From: JAFGOG01 sp034429215
GTDB lineage: Bacteria > Chloroflexota > Anaerolineae > JAAYZQ01
DNA: 64,000 nt
Assembly (NCBI GenBank): GCA_034429215.1
Contig: DAOUGI010000126.1
Span: 1 to 64,000, forward strand
Reading direction: 5' to 3'
Shown: positions 30,776-39,190 of the stretch, in pieces
Numbering within the stretch: position 1 is the stretch's first letter
How the letters are laid out: each line of letters starts with the position of its first letter
Made by a program: the position numbers and the translations under genes
Notes under the pieces: model-generated
The model's database searches: none
Seen by the model: only the letters and a program-made list of their open reading frames with translations
What the model was told of the DNA's origin: nothing

Positions 30776-31510
30776 TTAACGCTCCAACGCTTTCTTCAAC
30801 TGCTCCTGCACGTCGTCTGGCAGGTCTTTCAGGCGAAGCCCTTTCAGCTCGGCCACCGGCCGAAGCTGCTCCGCATACTGCCTGATCAGCGGGGCGCCGC
30901 TCACCGGTTCTGCGGGCACCTCGCCCTTGATCCGGTAGACGGTGATGCGCAGCTTGGGCAAGCTCCGCGCATATAGACCTGGCTGAGGAATGCGCACCGG
31001 GAACTCGTAGCTGGGCACCTCTTCAATGTGGTGCCCCTTCATCTCGCCCTCCGGCTCGGACGGCGGGAAGGAGCGTCGCACGCCTGCATCGGGAATCGAG
31101 CCCATAGCCACCTGCTTATCGCCGACGGCAACCTCGTAGGCCAGGCCCGCATGCAGCTTTTCCGGGCTGACCAGGGGACCTTCCACCGACCACGCGCCGA
31201 CCACTTCGACCTGATCGCCCTGAACGCGCACGCGCATGCGCACGTAGCGCTCCGCCGCCTTGGCTTCGGCGGGCTCCATCTTGGGCAGAGACTGCAGGTC
31301 CACGGGGGACGCCTCCTCTCTGGGAACAGGCGCCATCAGCTCCTCGCCCTCAGCACGGGCCGGCTCGCCCTCGGGCATGTACTCCAGCTTGCCCGCGATC
31401 CGCCGCGCCCGCGCCTTGCCTCGGCCCATGCGCCGCTTCTTACGATCCTCGATGACCGGCGGGTTTTCGACATCCTGCATTACGGCTCGTCTCTTGTACG
31501 CTTCAGACAT
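30776..31510 (-). CDS. Hypothetical protein downstream of the M64 peptidase
   Basis: A 244-residue protein without signal peptide or membrane segment. The first 75 residues are very basic (DRKKRRMGRGKARARRIAGK), followed by a Glu/Pro-rich linker and a probable beta domain (residues 110-215, RMRVRVQGDQVEVVGAWSVE onward) and a helical tail (LKGLRLKDLPDDVQEQLKKA). No family is recognised. The ATG at 31510 follows GGGGGTG, 11 bp after the M64 gene, so the two are cotranscribed and may act together. Confidence 0.65.
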   Translation of the reverse strand: MSEAYKRRAVMQDVENPPVIEDRKKRRMGRGKARARRIAGKLEYMPEGEPARAEGEELMAPVPREEASPVDLQSLPKMEPAEAKAAERYVRMRVRVQGDQVEVVGAWSVEGPLVSPEKLHAGLAYEVAVGDKQVAMGSIPDAGVRRSFPPSEPEGEMKGHHIEEVPSYEFPVRIPQPGLYARSLPKLRITVYRIKGEVPAEPVSGAPLIRQYAEQLRPVAELKGLRLKDLPDDVQEQLKKALER

Positions 31511-31521
31511 CAGACACCCCC

Positions 31522-33594
31522 TCACCAGTTCCTGCCATAGCGGTAGTTGTGGATCCAACGGTAGTAGATCCGCTGCAACGACAGCCCTGGCGTGGCCCGG
31601 ATCATGCCGAACCAATCCTTGTTGTGCACGAACAGGTCACGCTGACCGGCCGCGCCCTCATAGTTGCAGGGGATGAACTTGTCTACACTGCCCAGGTTCC
31701 ACTCCCCTACCCAGTCCTGCACCGAGCTGCAGTTCAGGGCAGCGCCGGTGGACAGCATCGTGCCAAGGTATTCGTGCGCCCAGTCGTTGTGGTTGTAGAC
31801 GAACAGGTCGGCCTTGCCGTCGCCGTTGATGTCGGACACCCAGTGCTCGTCGTTCTTGCGCATCTGCCACCCAGGCGCGTTGCCCTCGTAGCGGTTGCGA
31901 AACTGGAGCTCCGTGCCGGTCGATTTCAACATGGCCAGGTAGGGCACGCTCCAACCGCTGCCGCTGAACACGTACAGGTCTGCCTTCCCATCCCCGTCAA
32001 AATCGCCGACGTAGTGATGGTCTCCGGCCTTCATCGTCCAGTGGGGCATGCGGCCGTCGTAGCGTTTGGACATGGCGAGCCCGGCGCCGGTAGAGCGCAG
32101 CATGCCCAGGTATGGGATCGACCAGTCCGAGCTGTTGATGACCCACAGGTCCTCTTTGCCGTCCCCGTCAAAGTCGCCGACCTTGAACCGGTCGTTGCGA
32201 CGCATGGTCCAGCCCGGCAGGTAGTGGTTGTAGCGCCGAACCAGGGTAAAGCCGGTGCCCGTGGAGCGCAGCATGCCAAAGCAGGGGACGGCGTGGTCGA
32301 CGCCGTTAAAGACGACCAGGTCCTTCTTGCCGTCGCCGTCAAAGTCGACGGCGTAGAACTCGTCGTGCGCCTTGAACACCCAACCTGGCACAGAGCCGTC
32401 GTAGCGGTGTCTCCGTTGCAGGCCGTTGTTGCCGTCGTCGTCGAGCAAAACCAGGTACAAGATGGACCAGTCGCTGCCGTTAAAGATCACCACCTCGTCC
32501 TTGCCATCGCCGTTAAAGTCAGCGACCAGGAACCGGTCGCCCTGCCTGAAGGCCCAAGAATAGATCTCCACACAGGAAAAGACGAGGTCGAGACGGGAAC
32601 CATCGGACCGGTAGATCATGATCCCGTTGTTGTTGTGCACCAGCAGGTCGTCGCGGCCATCCCCGTTAAAGTCCCCGGCGTAGCATTTCTCAAAGCTGCG
32701 CCCGGTGAAGGGATGCATCTTGGTCTTGAGCTCGGTGTAGCACACCGGACAGTAGGGCGGGCTGTTGCCGCGCATGCGGCAGTTGACGACGGGCCGATAG
32801 ATGCCGTCGTCCTTGTACTGAGCGCCCTCGAACAGGCCGGCATCTTGACTGTCGTCCCAGCCCGCCGGCTTGGTACCCTGGTTATAGCCGGTGCAGGCGC
32901 CGTTGCCGGGCGAGGGGTTGATGCCGGTCGGCAGCGGGGTGGAAGGGTCCACAAACCTGCCCCACTTGAGGGTGGCCCGGTTCGTGTTTTTTGTGACGTT
33001 GACGTCGCCCGGCTCGCCGCCGGTATAGGTGCCGGTCTTGCAGTACTCGTCGGCGAGGCCGCCGGTGCCGTGTCCGAACTCGTGGGCCATAGTTCCCCAG
33101 GAGGAGCCCATGGTGACGGTTTGACGGCCGCCTCCGCCACAGCCACCGCCGCCGGCCTCGTTTAGAATGATGAGCACCAGGTCATAGTCGGGCACCCAGG
33201 TGTTGAGCGCGTTCTGGATTTTCGTCTCGGTATTGGTCCCCCCCTCCATCCAGCAGTGCGCCCACGACCCGCTGTAGATAATGCCGAGCGCGGTATCCTT
33301 GACCGTGGTGCTGACGATCGTGTCGTCACTGCCATCCTCTGGGGTGCCATGCTCGTCGTAGACACGTCGGGTCACGCCCGAGTCGTTGGAGATGAGGTTG
33401 ACGCGGTAGATATTGAAGGCTTGTCTGTCTTCGTAGAAATAGTCGTGGCCGAATACGCCGTCCAGGAGAAGCTCCTGGACTTTGTTGTTGTACAGGTCCT
33501 GATCGCCTGCGGCGAACCCGTCCCCGAGAACGGCGATGTTCTTCTTGGTGCCCGGAGGACCCGAATTGAGGATCTGCGTTACACTGTCTGGCAT
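31522..33594 (-). CDS. M64-type metallopeptidase with C-terminal FG-GAP/VCBS repeats
   Basis: A 690-residue protein. The N-terminal ~290 residues carry HEFGHGTGGLADEY (H171, E172, H175), the zinc motif of IgA-peptidase M64-like enzymes; the first residues after the start (NSGPPGTKKNIAVLGDGF) match that family. The remaining ~390 residues contain about seven FG-GAP-like repeats with calcium-loop motifs such as DFNGDGRDD, DFDGDGKKD and DINGDGKAD, which fold as a beta-propeller used for binding. Oddly there is no signal peptide although both parts are normally extracellular. It is first in an operon with the 244-residue protein and has a 157-nt leader. Confidence 0.85.
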   Translation of the reverse strand: MPDSVTQILNSGPPGTKKNIAVLGDGFAAGDQDLYNNKVQELLLDGVFGHDYFYEDRQAFNIYRVNLISNDSGVTRRVYDEHGTPEDGSDDTIVSTTVKDTALGIIYSGSWAHCWMEGGTNTETKIQNALNTWVPDYDLVLIILNEAGGGGCGGGGRQTVTMGSSWGTMAHEFGHGTGGLADEYCKTGTYTGGEPGDVNVTKNTNRATLKWGRFVDPSTPLPTGINPSPGNGACTGYNQGTKPAGWDDSQDAGLFEGAQYKDDGIYRPVVNCRMRGNSPPYCPVCYTELKTKMHPFTGRSFEKCYAGDFNGDGRDDLLVHNNNGIMIYRSDGSRLDLVFSCVEIYSWAFRQGDRFLVADFNGDGKDEVVIFNGSDWSILYLVLLDDDGNNGLQRRHRYDGSVPGWVFKAHDEFYAVDFDGDGKKDLVVFNGVDHAVPCFGMLRSTGTGFTLVRRYNHYLPGWTMRRNDRFKVGDFDGDGKEDLWVINSSDWSIPYLGMLRSTGAGLAMSKRYDGRMPHWTMKAGDHHYVGDFDGDGKADLYVFSGSGWSVPYLAMLKSTGTELQFRNRYEGNAPGWQMRKNDEHWVSDINGDGKADLFVYNHNDWAHEYLGTMLSTGAALNCSSVQDWVGEWNLGSVDKFIPCNYEGAAGQRDLFVHNKDWFGMIRATPGLSLQRIYYRWIHNYRYGRNW

Positions 33595-33751
33595 TGCCTT
33601 TCTCCTTTCAGCCTTGTGGCTAACTAGGCTCTCCTTGTGACGTCCGAGACAAGCACACTACGTGGGCTAGAGCAACCACCTCCTTTCTGCGGCAGTCCAT
33701 CCCTCAGCATCCCAAGCCTGCGACGATGGAGGGTTCATGGGCTGCCGGTTC
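33595..33751 (-). promoter_or_regulatory. Long 5' leader of the M64 gene
   Basis: From the predicted start near 33751 to the ATG the leader holds a 23-codon frame (33738..33667, MNPPSSQAWDAEGWTAAERR..), a very strong AGAAAGGAGGTGG ribosome-binding-like site not followed by a usable gene start, and an AGCCT/AGGCT hairpin just before the true ribosome-binding site. Post-transcriptional control is plausible. Confidence 0.35.
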
Positions 33752-33757
33752 CTATCG

Positions 33758-33786
33758 ATTGTAGCACGGTTCGAATAAAATGTCAA
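33758..33786 (-). promoter_or_regulatory. Promoter of the M64 peptidase operon
   Basis: Minus strand TTGACA (33786..33781), 17-bp spacer, TACAAT (33763..33758) preceded by TGC. Confidence 0.85.
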
Positions 33787-33844
33787 CAGCTCGAAAAAAC
33801 CGCTCGATGGCCGGCCTGTGGCGCTCGACCGGCCCAACGGGCTC

Positions 33845-35512
33845 TCATCCGGCGCGGCTCTTGATATACTTGCCCAGCTCTTTCCGCCGGCTGTCCCCTT
33901 TCTCCCGCTCCTCGTCACAGTACCTCCGCCGCCGGATTTTGCTCTTTTCCTGCTTGCCGATGCCCGGCTTGCGGAGCCACGACAGGACGTTGCCCCGGCC
34001 GTCAAAAACGAGGGTGCCGCCGCACAACAGCGTCGCCGTGGTACCGGCCAGGGGGCCCAGGTCAGATCCTTTGAGCTCGACCTCCTCGCGCCAGGCGTAC
34101 TGGAGCACAATCTCGCGCGGCAGCTTGCGCTCGCCCATCACCGTCTTGTCAGTCTGATACAGATCGACCACCGAGATGTCCTGCTCGGCCGGGATGCATA
34201 ACTGGCGCCGGTTCTCGTTCAAAAAGTGGTAGGCATCGGTGCGCGACCGGGACACGCGCTCGACGTCGTAGGCATAAAAGTGGATCCGCTCCTGTCCCTC
34301 ATCCTTGGCCGGGCAGTCGATGCCCCGCTTGCGAAAACAGCCGCGCATGAGGTCCCGGCAGCCATCCCCGTCGACCGGATCGACCACTTCATCGGCTCGC
34401 AGCACGGCCCGGGCATAGTCGCTGAACTGGACGTCGACGGGCGGCAAATAGTCCAGGGGCTGTAACGCTACGCGGCGGAAGCGGCTGACGGCCCACGACA
34501 TGGCCTGCCTGGTGGATGGTTTTTTGCCGGGTTTCAGCTCCTTCTGCAAGCGTTTGGCCACCATCCCGGTCAAGATGTCGAACATGGCCCCGGTCAGCAC
34601 CTCCGACCAGTCGTATGGGCTGCGGCTGTCCTTGACCTCCGCGATGGTCTTAATATTTTGGGCGCTGCGCAGGTAAGGCCGGCCGGCGGCATAGACGCCA
34701 AACTCCTCGGCCAGCGACGATACGATCGTGTCCTGCTTCAGATCTCCCCCCGACCCCTGAGCCACTTCCCAGCGGAGCTCGTTGTTGAGCAGCGAGGCCA
34801 TGATCGCCGTCAGGTCGGCCACGAATTCGTGAAAGGCGGCCGTCTGAAGGGAACTGTCCTCATCGTAGCCGGGGCGCAGGCCGTCGAGGATAGCGTGGCC
34901 CGTCTCGTGGGCGATGATGTCGTGCGACAGGCAGGTGTAGACCCGTTTGCCTTTCGCGTCAAAGTAGTAGAGCTTGATCGACTTGGTGCGGCGGTCGTAG
35001 CAGGCGTTGGCCCGGTCGCCGGCGTGGGGCATGACGGTCAGGCGGTTGCCCTCAAAGGCCCACGGCGCGGACCGGCCCAGGACCCAGGTCGCCTCGTACA
35101 TGTCCAGGATGCTCTGGATGATGGCCCAGGCGTTGACTTGGTGGAATTGCGGCTCGGTGCACCGTTCCCTGGTGAGCGGCTCCGGCTTGCCCTTGTAGGG
35201 AAAGACAAAACGCCTGTTCCTGGCATCCCACCGGGCCGGTTTCTTCATCTCGTCCGTGTCAGCGTCATAGTCGACCACGGCGATCCTGGCGCTGGTGGGA
35301 CCGTCCATCAGCTCCGGCTCGTTGCCGACATAGATCGTGCTGAAAGCCGCTCCTTTGTGCTGCTCGGCTACGAACGGATCCTGCACGTACACATCGACAG
35401 GCATGAGCAGCCCCAGCGTCTTTTTGTTGTCTGTCGACAGCAGATCGCCGGCCCGGTACAGATTGTTGTACTCCGTGGTGGTCCACTGCTTGTACGGCGG
35501 TTGTTTTTTCAT
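33845..35512 (-). CDS. HExxH metallopeptidase, thermolysin-like gluzincin
   Basis: A 555-residue protein with HDIIAHETGHAILDGL (H202, E203, H206) and a downstream AFHEFVAD (E229), the ligand layout of gluzincins such as thermolysin (M4). The rest is not recognised. There is no signal peptide or propeptide, which is unusual for this fold. The C-terminus is strongly basic (KQEKSKIRRRRYCDEEREKG). The ATG at 35512 follows GGAGGTAAG. It starts 50 bp after the GNAT gene and is probably the third gene of the patatin operon. Confidence 0.78.
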   Translation of the reverse strand: MKKQPPYKQWTTTEYNNLYRAGDLLSTDNKKTLGLLMPVDVYVQDPFVAEQHKGAAFSTIYVGNEPELMDGPTSARIAVVDYDADTDEMKKPARWDARNRRFVFPYKGKPEPLTRERCTEPQFHQVNAWAIIQSILDMYEATWVLGRSAPWAFEGNRLTVMPHAGDRANACYDRRTKSIKLYYFDAKGKRVYTCLSHDIIAHETGHAILDGLRPGYDEDSSLQTAAFHEFVADLTAIMASLLNNELRWEVAQGSGGDLKQDTIVSSLAEEFGVYAAGRPYLRSAQNIKTIAEVKDSRSPYDWSEVLTGAMFDILTGMVAKRLQKELKPGKKPSTRQAMSWAVSRFRRVALQPLDYLPPVDVQFSDYARAVLRADEVVDPVDGDGCRDLMRGCFRKRGIDCPAKDEGQERIHFYAYDVERVSRSRTDAYHFLNENRRQLCIPAEQDISVVDLYQTDKTVMGERKLPREIVLQYAWREEVELKGSDLGPLAGTTATLLCGGTLVFDGRGNVLSWLRKPGIGKQEKSKIRRRRYCDEEREKGDSRRKELGKYIKSRAG

Positions 35513-35562
35513 GGTTCTTACCTCCGTGCCCGGTTGCACAGCCGGCCCAGTGCGAGGATCGG

Positions 35563-36012
35563 CTACCCAAGCGTCTTTTTGAGAAAATGCTTGCAGTGTC
35601 CCGGCGGATAGTCTTCCAGGGTAGCAAACAGTTCGTAGCCCAGCTTCTCGTAGAAGGGCCTGGCTTCAAAACTGTAGGTGTCCAGGTGGGTATGGGTGCA
35701 GCCCCGGCGCAGCACTTCCTGCTCCAACATGGTCACCAGCCTGGTGCCCAGTCCCCGGTTTCGCAGCGGTTCGTCGATCCACAGGAGCGAGATGTAGGCC
35801 CATCCGCCAAACAGATCGGCCACTATCCCGCCGACGACCCTGCGCTGCCGGTCGTGGATGAATATCCGGACCGATCCGCCCAACGGGACGTCGCCTATCT
35901 GCTTCTGGATATTCCTGCCCAAACCCTCCAAAAGAGGCACTACCAGACTGTCGGTAGCTGCCATCTGCTGCAGATCGTCGCACACATGGGTCGAGAATCT
36001 GTATTCGTCCAT
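35563..36012 (-). CDS. GNAT-family N-acetyltransferase
   Basis: A 149-residue single-domain acetyltransferase: LLWIDEPLRNRGLGTRLV holds the acetyl-CoA loop (R-N-R-G-L-G), and FEARPFYEKLGYE is the usual C-terminal motif. The strand GGWAYISLLWI and general layout resemble small stand-alone GNATs of unknown substrate. The start at 36012 follows a GGAG that overlaps the patatin gene end, and the two genes are 4 bp apart, so it is coupled to the patatin. Confidence 0.88.
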   Translation of the reverse strand: MDEYRFSTHVCDDLQQMAATDSLVVPLLEGLGRNIQKQIGDVPLGGSVRIFIHDRQRRVVGGIVADLFGGWAYISLLWIDEPLRNRGLGTRLVTMLEQEVLRRGCTHTHLDTYSFEARPFYEKLGYELFATLEDYPPGHCKHFLKKTLG

Positions 36013-36016
36013 CTGT

Positions 36017-38032
36017 CTACTCCACCGTCCGCGCGCCGTGGGCGCAGTGATGCGGGTGAAAGACACACGCCGTTCGCCGGCAGCGCCACGCTTGGCGCAG
36101 ATCCTCCTGCCCGGCCGCATCCGCCGGCCAGGCATCAGCGCCCATCCACTTCCGGGCCAGGGCCAGCGCCTGCTGATCCTGGCCGTCGAGAGGGCCCTTC
36201 TGTGCCTCCAGATGACTGCGTATCGCCCACAGGGTGTTGTAGCAGCCCATGGTCATCATGGCCAGGGCGTTCTCCTGCCGGTACCCCAGGCGCGCGGTGA
36301 GCTGAAGGGTGCTCAGCGGCATCTCTTCGGGGTAGATCTTGACCGCTTGGACCTGGAGCGGCATCTGGTCACTGAGGATCTCCTCGGCCCAGTCCTCCAT
36401 CCTGTCCAGGATGCCCTCGCTGCTCTGGCCCTGGTAGCCGCGCACGCCGCGCCTCTTGACCTCGTCCCGCAGCCGGTCGAGGAGGGCGCGCTGTTGCTCC
36501 GGGTCCAGCGATTGCAGCGCCACCTGGTAGCTGTCCAGCACCGCCAGCAGCGAATCGGCCAGCCTCTCGCCGCGCTGGCCAAAAGTGTTGATCGTGTCGA
36601 CCACCACGGCGGCGCTCGACTGTTTGGCCGCCCCCTGGATCTCCAGGGTCCGCTGGACGACCTGGTAAAGCGCCGGGTCCTGTACCTCGATCGGCTCTAC
36701 CCGCGGCTCGACATGAAGCAGGACAATGTACAGGTCGAGGGTCACATCTTGCCTGGGCGCCCCGGCCTGTTCCAGCCATTCCCGGGTGGCGTCGATCGCG
36801 CTGTTCGACGGCGTGTTGTCGATCGCGCCGCCGTCCACATAAACGTCGCCGGCCTGGGGAAAGAACCTGCGCATGCCCTGCGATTTCCGCCACATATCAT
36901 AGACCTCTGCCCACTCCCCTCCTCTGGCCTTGCCGGGTTGCGCCGTCATATACTCCCTGGTCATCTGCGACCTGACCTCAGGATCTTCCAGCCAGCCGTC
37001 CAGCATCCGGTACAGCAGGGCGTTGTCTGGGTCGCCGTGGGGGTAGATCGTCTCGATCGGGTAGGGGACAAACACGCCCGGGAAACGGCCCGAAGCAAAA
37101 GCAGCGCTAATCGCGTCGGGGTTGCCCGGCACCTGCAAGCGGAGGCTGCCCAGCGGTATCTTGTCGGGGTCGGCCTTTTCCAGGCGAAAGGCGTGTTTCT
37201 GTATCCACCGGGCAAAATGGGCAGCCGGCACGTAGGCCGACAGCTCGAGACGGCCGGTGCGATAGTTGGCCCGGGTCAGGCGGACGTCGATCCCGGCTTG
37301 GGCATAGTCGCGCAGCGTCCGGCCCGGCGGCACCAGGGTAACCGGCTCAAGGGCAGGCTCGGCCTTTTGTCCACTCAGGTCCTCGAGGCGCAGGGGAGTG
37401 ATCGGGTCGGTGAACACCGACGCCAGCCGGCCATCGTCCTGCGGCGGGACCAGCGACCGCTCCAGGTCAAACCGGGCCAGGTAGGTGCGCGCCACCTGCT
37501 CCGGCAGCGCCTGGCGGTGGTGCTTGACCAGGTCGAGCAGCTTGGCGGGGCCGCCCAGCCGCTCGACCAGCTCCCGGCCGAGCTTGACCAGCGCCGGCCA
37601 GACCTTGGGCGAGGGGATCGAGCCACGGTCCGGGTCGGTCCACCACCACGCCAGATGGGTCAGGTCCGGCAGCCCGACGTTAAAGCGCGACAGGTCATCC
37701 TTCAGCCTGCCGATCGACCCCGTCTCGCTGTCGTCTACAATCCGCTTGTCCGGCAGCCGCAGCCAGGCGTGGTGGTAGGCCTTGATCAGGTCATCCAGGG
37801 CGTCCAGGGCGCGCAGCGGGTCGGCACGCACGTCGGGGGGAAGCTGGCGCTTGCGCAGCAGATACTCGGCGAAAAAGACCGAGTTAAAGGCGCCGATCGA
37901 CGAGCCGGTGACCGCGTCGAACTCGATGCCGGTGAGGTGAAAGGCATGGACCACCCCGGCCTCGTACAACCCCTTGGCGCCGCCTCCGGTCATCACGAAA
38001 CCGCGTCGCTTGGTTTTCGGACCGCTTGGCAT
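36017..38032 (-). CDS. Patatin-like phospholipase
   Basis: A 671-residue lipid acyl hydrolase. The oxyanion motif GGGAKGLYEAG (16-26), nucleophile GSSIG (S45) and the DGGAIDNTP motif with the catalytic Asp are all present, so the Ser-Asp dyad looks intact. It is much larger than minimal bacterial patatins: an insert of about 250 residues separates the nucleophile from the Asp, and the C-terminal ~200 residues are helical and unassigned. There is no signal peptide. GAAGGAGGA precedes the ATG at 38032. It heads an operon with the GNAT and metallopeptidase genes. Patatins can act as effectors, toxins or defence effectors. Confidence 0.9.
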   Translation of the reverse strand: MPSGPKTKRRGFVMTGGGAKGLYEAGVVHAFHLTGIEFDAVTGSSIGAFNSVFFAEYLLRKRQLPPDVRADPLRALDALDDLIKAYHHAWLRLPDKRIVDDSETGSIGRLKDDLSRFNVGLPDLTHLAWWWTDPDRGSIPSPKVWPALVKLGRELVERLGGPAKLLDLVKHHRQALPEQVARTYLARFDLERSLVPPQDDGRLASVFTDPITPLRLEDLSGQKAEPALEPVTLVPPGRTLRDYAQAGIDVRLTRANYRTGRLELSAYVPAAHFARWIQKHAFRLEKADPDKIPLGSLRLQVPGNPDAISAAFASGRFPGVFVPYPIETIYPHGDPDNALLYRMLDGWLEDPEVRSQMTREYMTAQPGKARGGEWAEVYDMWRKSQGMRRFFPQAGDVYVDGGAIDNTPSNSAIDATREWLEQAGAPRQDVTLDLYIVLLHVEPRVEPIEVQDPALYQVVQRTLEIQGAAKQSSAAVVVDTINTFGQRGERLADSLLAVLDSYQVALQSLDPEQQRALLDRLRDEVKRRGVRGYQGQSSEGILDRMEDWAEEILSDQMPLQVQAVKIYPEEMPLSTLQLTARLGYRQENALAMMTMGCYNTLWAIRSHLEAQKGPLDGQDQQALALARKWMGADAWPADAAGQEDLRQAWRCRRTACVFHPHHCAHGARTVE

Positions 38033-38084
38033 GGTTGTCCTCCTTCTTGGCACTTGGTGCCACAACCCTACCTAGGACCAGGTC

Positions 38085-38113
38085 ATTATAGCAAATCTAT
38101 CAGATTCTGACAA
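38085..38113 (-). promoter_or_regulatory. Promoter of the patatin operon
   Basis: Minus strand TTGTCA (38113..38108), 17-bp spacer, TATAAT (38090..38085) preceded by TGC. Confidence 0.8.
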
Positions 38114-38153
38114 GTAGCAGCTTGGAGCGCAGGCAGGGTTGTTGTGCGGTCTT

Positions 38154-38182
38154 TTGACTTGAGGGCAGGTCTGGAGTATAAT
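38154..38182 (+). promoter_or_regulatory. Promoter of the APH-fold gene (leaderless transcript)
   Basis: TTGACT (38154-38159), 17-bp spacer, TATAAT (38177-38182). The ATG at 38189 coincides with the expected transcription start. Confidence 0.85.
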
Positions 38183-38188
38183 GCGAGA

Positions 38189-39190
38189 ATGCTGGACAAA
38201 CCAGACATCCAAGACGCGCTGATCGTCGCCGCGGTGGGCGACGCTTTCGATCTCGACGTCGCCCAGGTGGCCTTTCTGCCGCTCGGCGCCGACTTTAACA
38301 CGGCGGTCTACCGAGCGGTTGCCGCCGATGGGTCGCCCTATTTCGTCAAGCTGCGGCGGGGTGATTTTGACGAGGTCGCGGTCGCCGTCCCCAGTTTTCT
38401 GCGCACACAAGGGATCGCGGCGGTCATGGCGCCCATCCCGACCACGGGCGGGCGGCTGTGGACGGAGCTGGATGGGTTCAAGCTGATCCTCTACCCGTTT
38501 GTCGAGGGACACGATGGCCGCGACGGCGCGCTGTCGGACCGGCAGTGGCGCGAGCTGGGGGCGGCGCTGAGAGCCGTCCATGCCAGCCGGCTGCCGTCCG
38601 ACCTGGCCAGGCGCACGCCGCGCGAGACCTACTCACCCCGCTGGCGCGCGATACTCAAAGCAGCCCTGGCGCACAGTAAGGACAGCCGCTGCGACGACCC
38701 GGCTGCGGCCAGACTGGCGGCGCTGCTCATGGCCAAGCGCGGCGAGATCGAGCGGATCGTCGGGCACGCCGAACGGCTGGCCGTGTCCCTGCGGCGGCGC
38801 CCCCGGCCGTTTGTGCTGTGCCATACCGACATCCACGCGCTCAACGTGATCCTCGGCGCGGACGACAGCCTGTTCATCGTCGACTGGGACAATCCGCTGC
38901 TGGCACCCAAGGAGCACGACCTGATGTTCATGGACGACAGCAGTGACGAGGGGATGTGGCACAACCCCAAGGAGGAGCTGTTTTACCAGGGGTACGGCCG
39001 GGCGGAGGTCGATCCGGTGGCGCTGGCCTACTACCAGGCCGAGCGGGTCGTGGTAGATATCGCGGTCACCTGCGAGATGGTCTTTGCCGGGGCAGAGGCC
39101 GGCGACCCACGGTCCGGCGACCGGGAGCAGGGGGTTCAGTATGTAGTGAACCGGTTTCCGGACTGGAGGGAGCCGGATGGCCCAAGATGA
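38189..39190 (+). CDS. Aminoglycoside phosphotransferase-fold kinase
   Basis: A 333-residue APH-family small-molecule kinase. The catalytic loop is CHTDIHALNVIL (Brenner-type HxDxxxxN) and the metal motif is IVDWDNPLLAPKEHDLMF. The N-lobe has FLPLGADFNTAVYRAV and YFVKLRRG with the probable ATP lysine. The pattern around the catalytic loop resembles APH(9)-like spectinomycin kinases, but the substrate is unknown. The -10 box ends 6 bp before the ATG and there is no ribosome-binding site, so the message is probably leaderless. It overlaps the amidohydrolase gene by 14 bp. Confidence 0.82.
   Translation: MLDKPDIQDALIVAAVGDAFDLDVAQVAFLPLGADFNTAVYRAVAADGSPYFVKLRRGDFDEVAVAVPSFLRTQGIAAVMAPIPTTGGRLWTELDGFKLILYPFVEGHDGRDGALSDRQWRELGAALRAVHASRLPSDLARRTPRETYSPRWRAILKAALAHSKDSRCDDPAAARLAALLMAKRGEIERIVGHAERLAVSLRRRPRPFVLCHTDIHALNVILGADDSLFIVDWDNPLLAPKEHDLMFMDDSSDEGMWHNPKEELFYQGYGRAEVDPVALAYYQAERVVVDIAVTCEMVFAGAEAGDPRSGDREQGVQYVVNRFPDWREPDGPR

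Noticed and set aside
31549..33165. 538-codon plus-strand frame antisense to the M64/FG-GAP gene
   Set aside because: Its Val/Asp pattern is the mirror of the repeated NGDG codons; no start signal or family supports it.
35858..38110. 750-codon plus-strand frame antisense to the patatin gene
   Set aside because: GC-rich codon bias leaves the antisense frame open; the sequence is His/Gln/Arg-rich with no domain, while the minus strand carries all patatin motifs.
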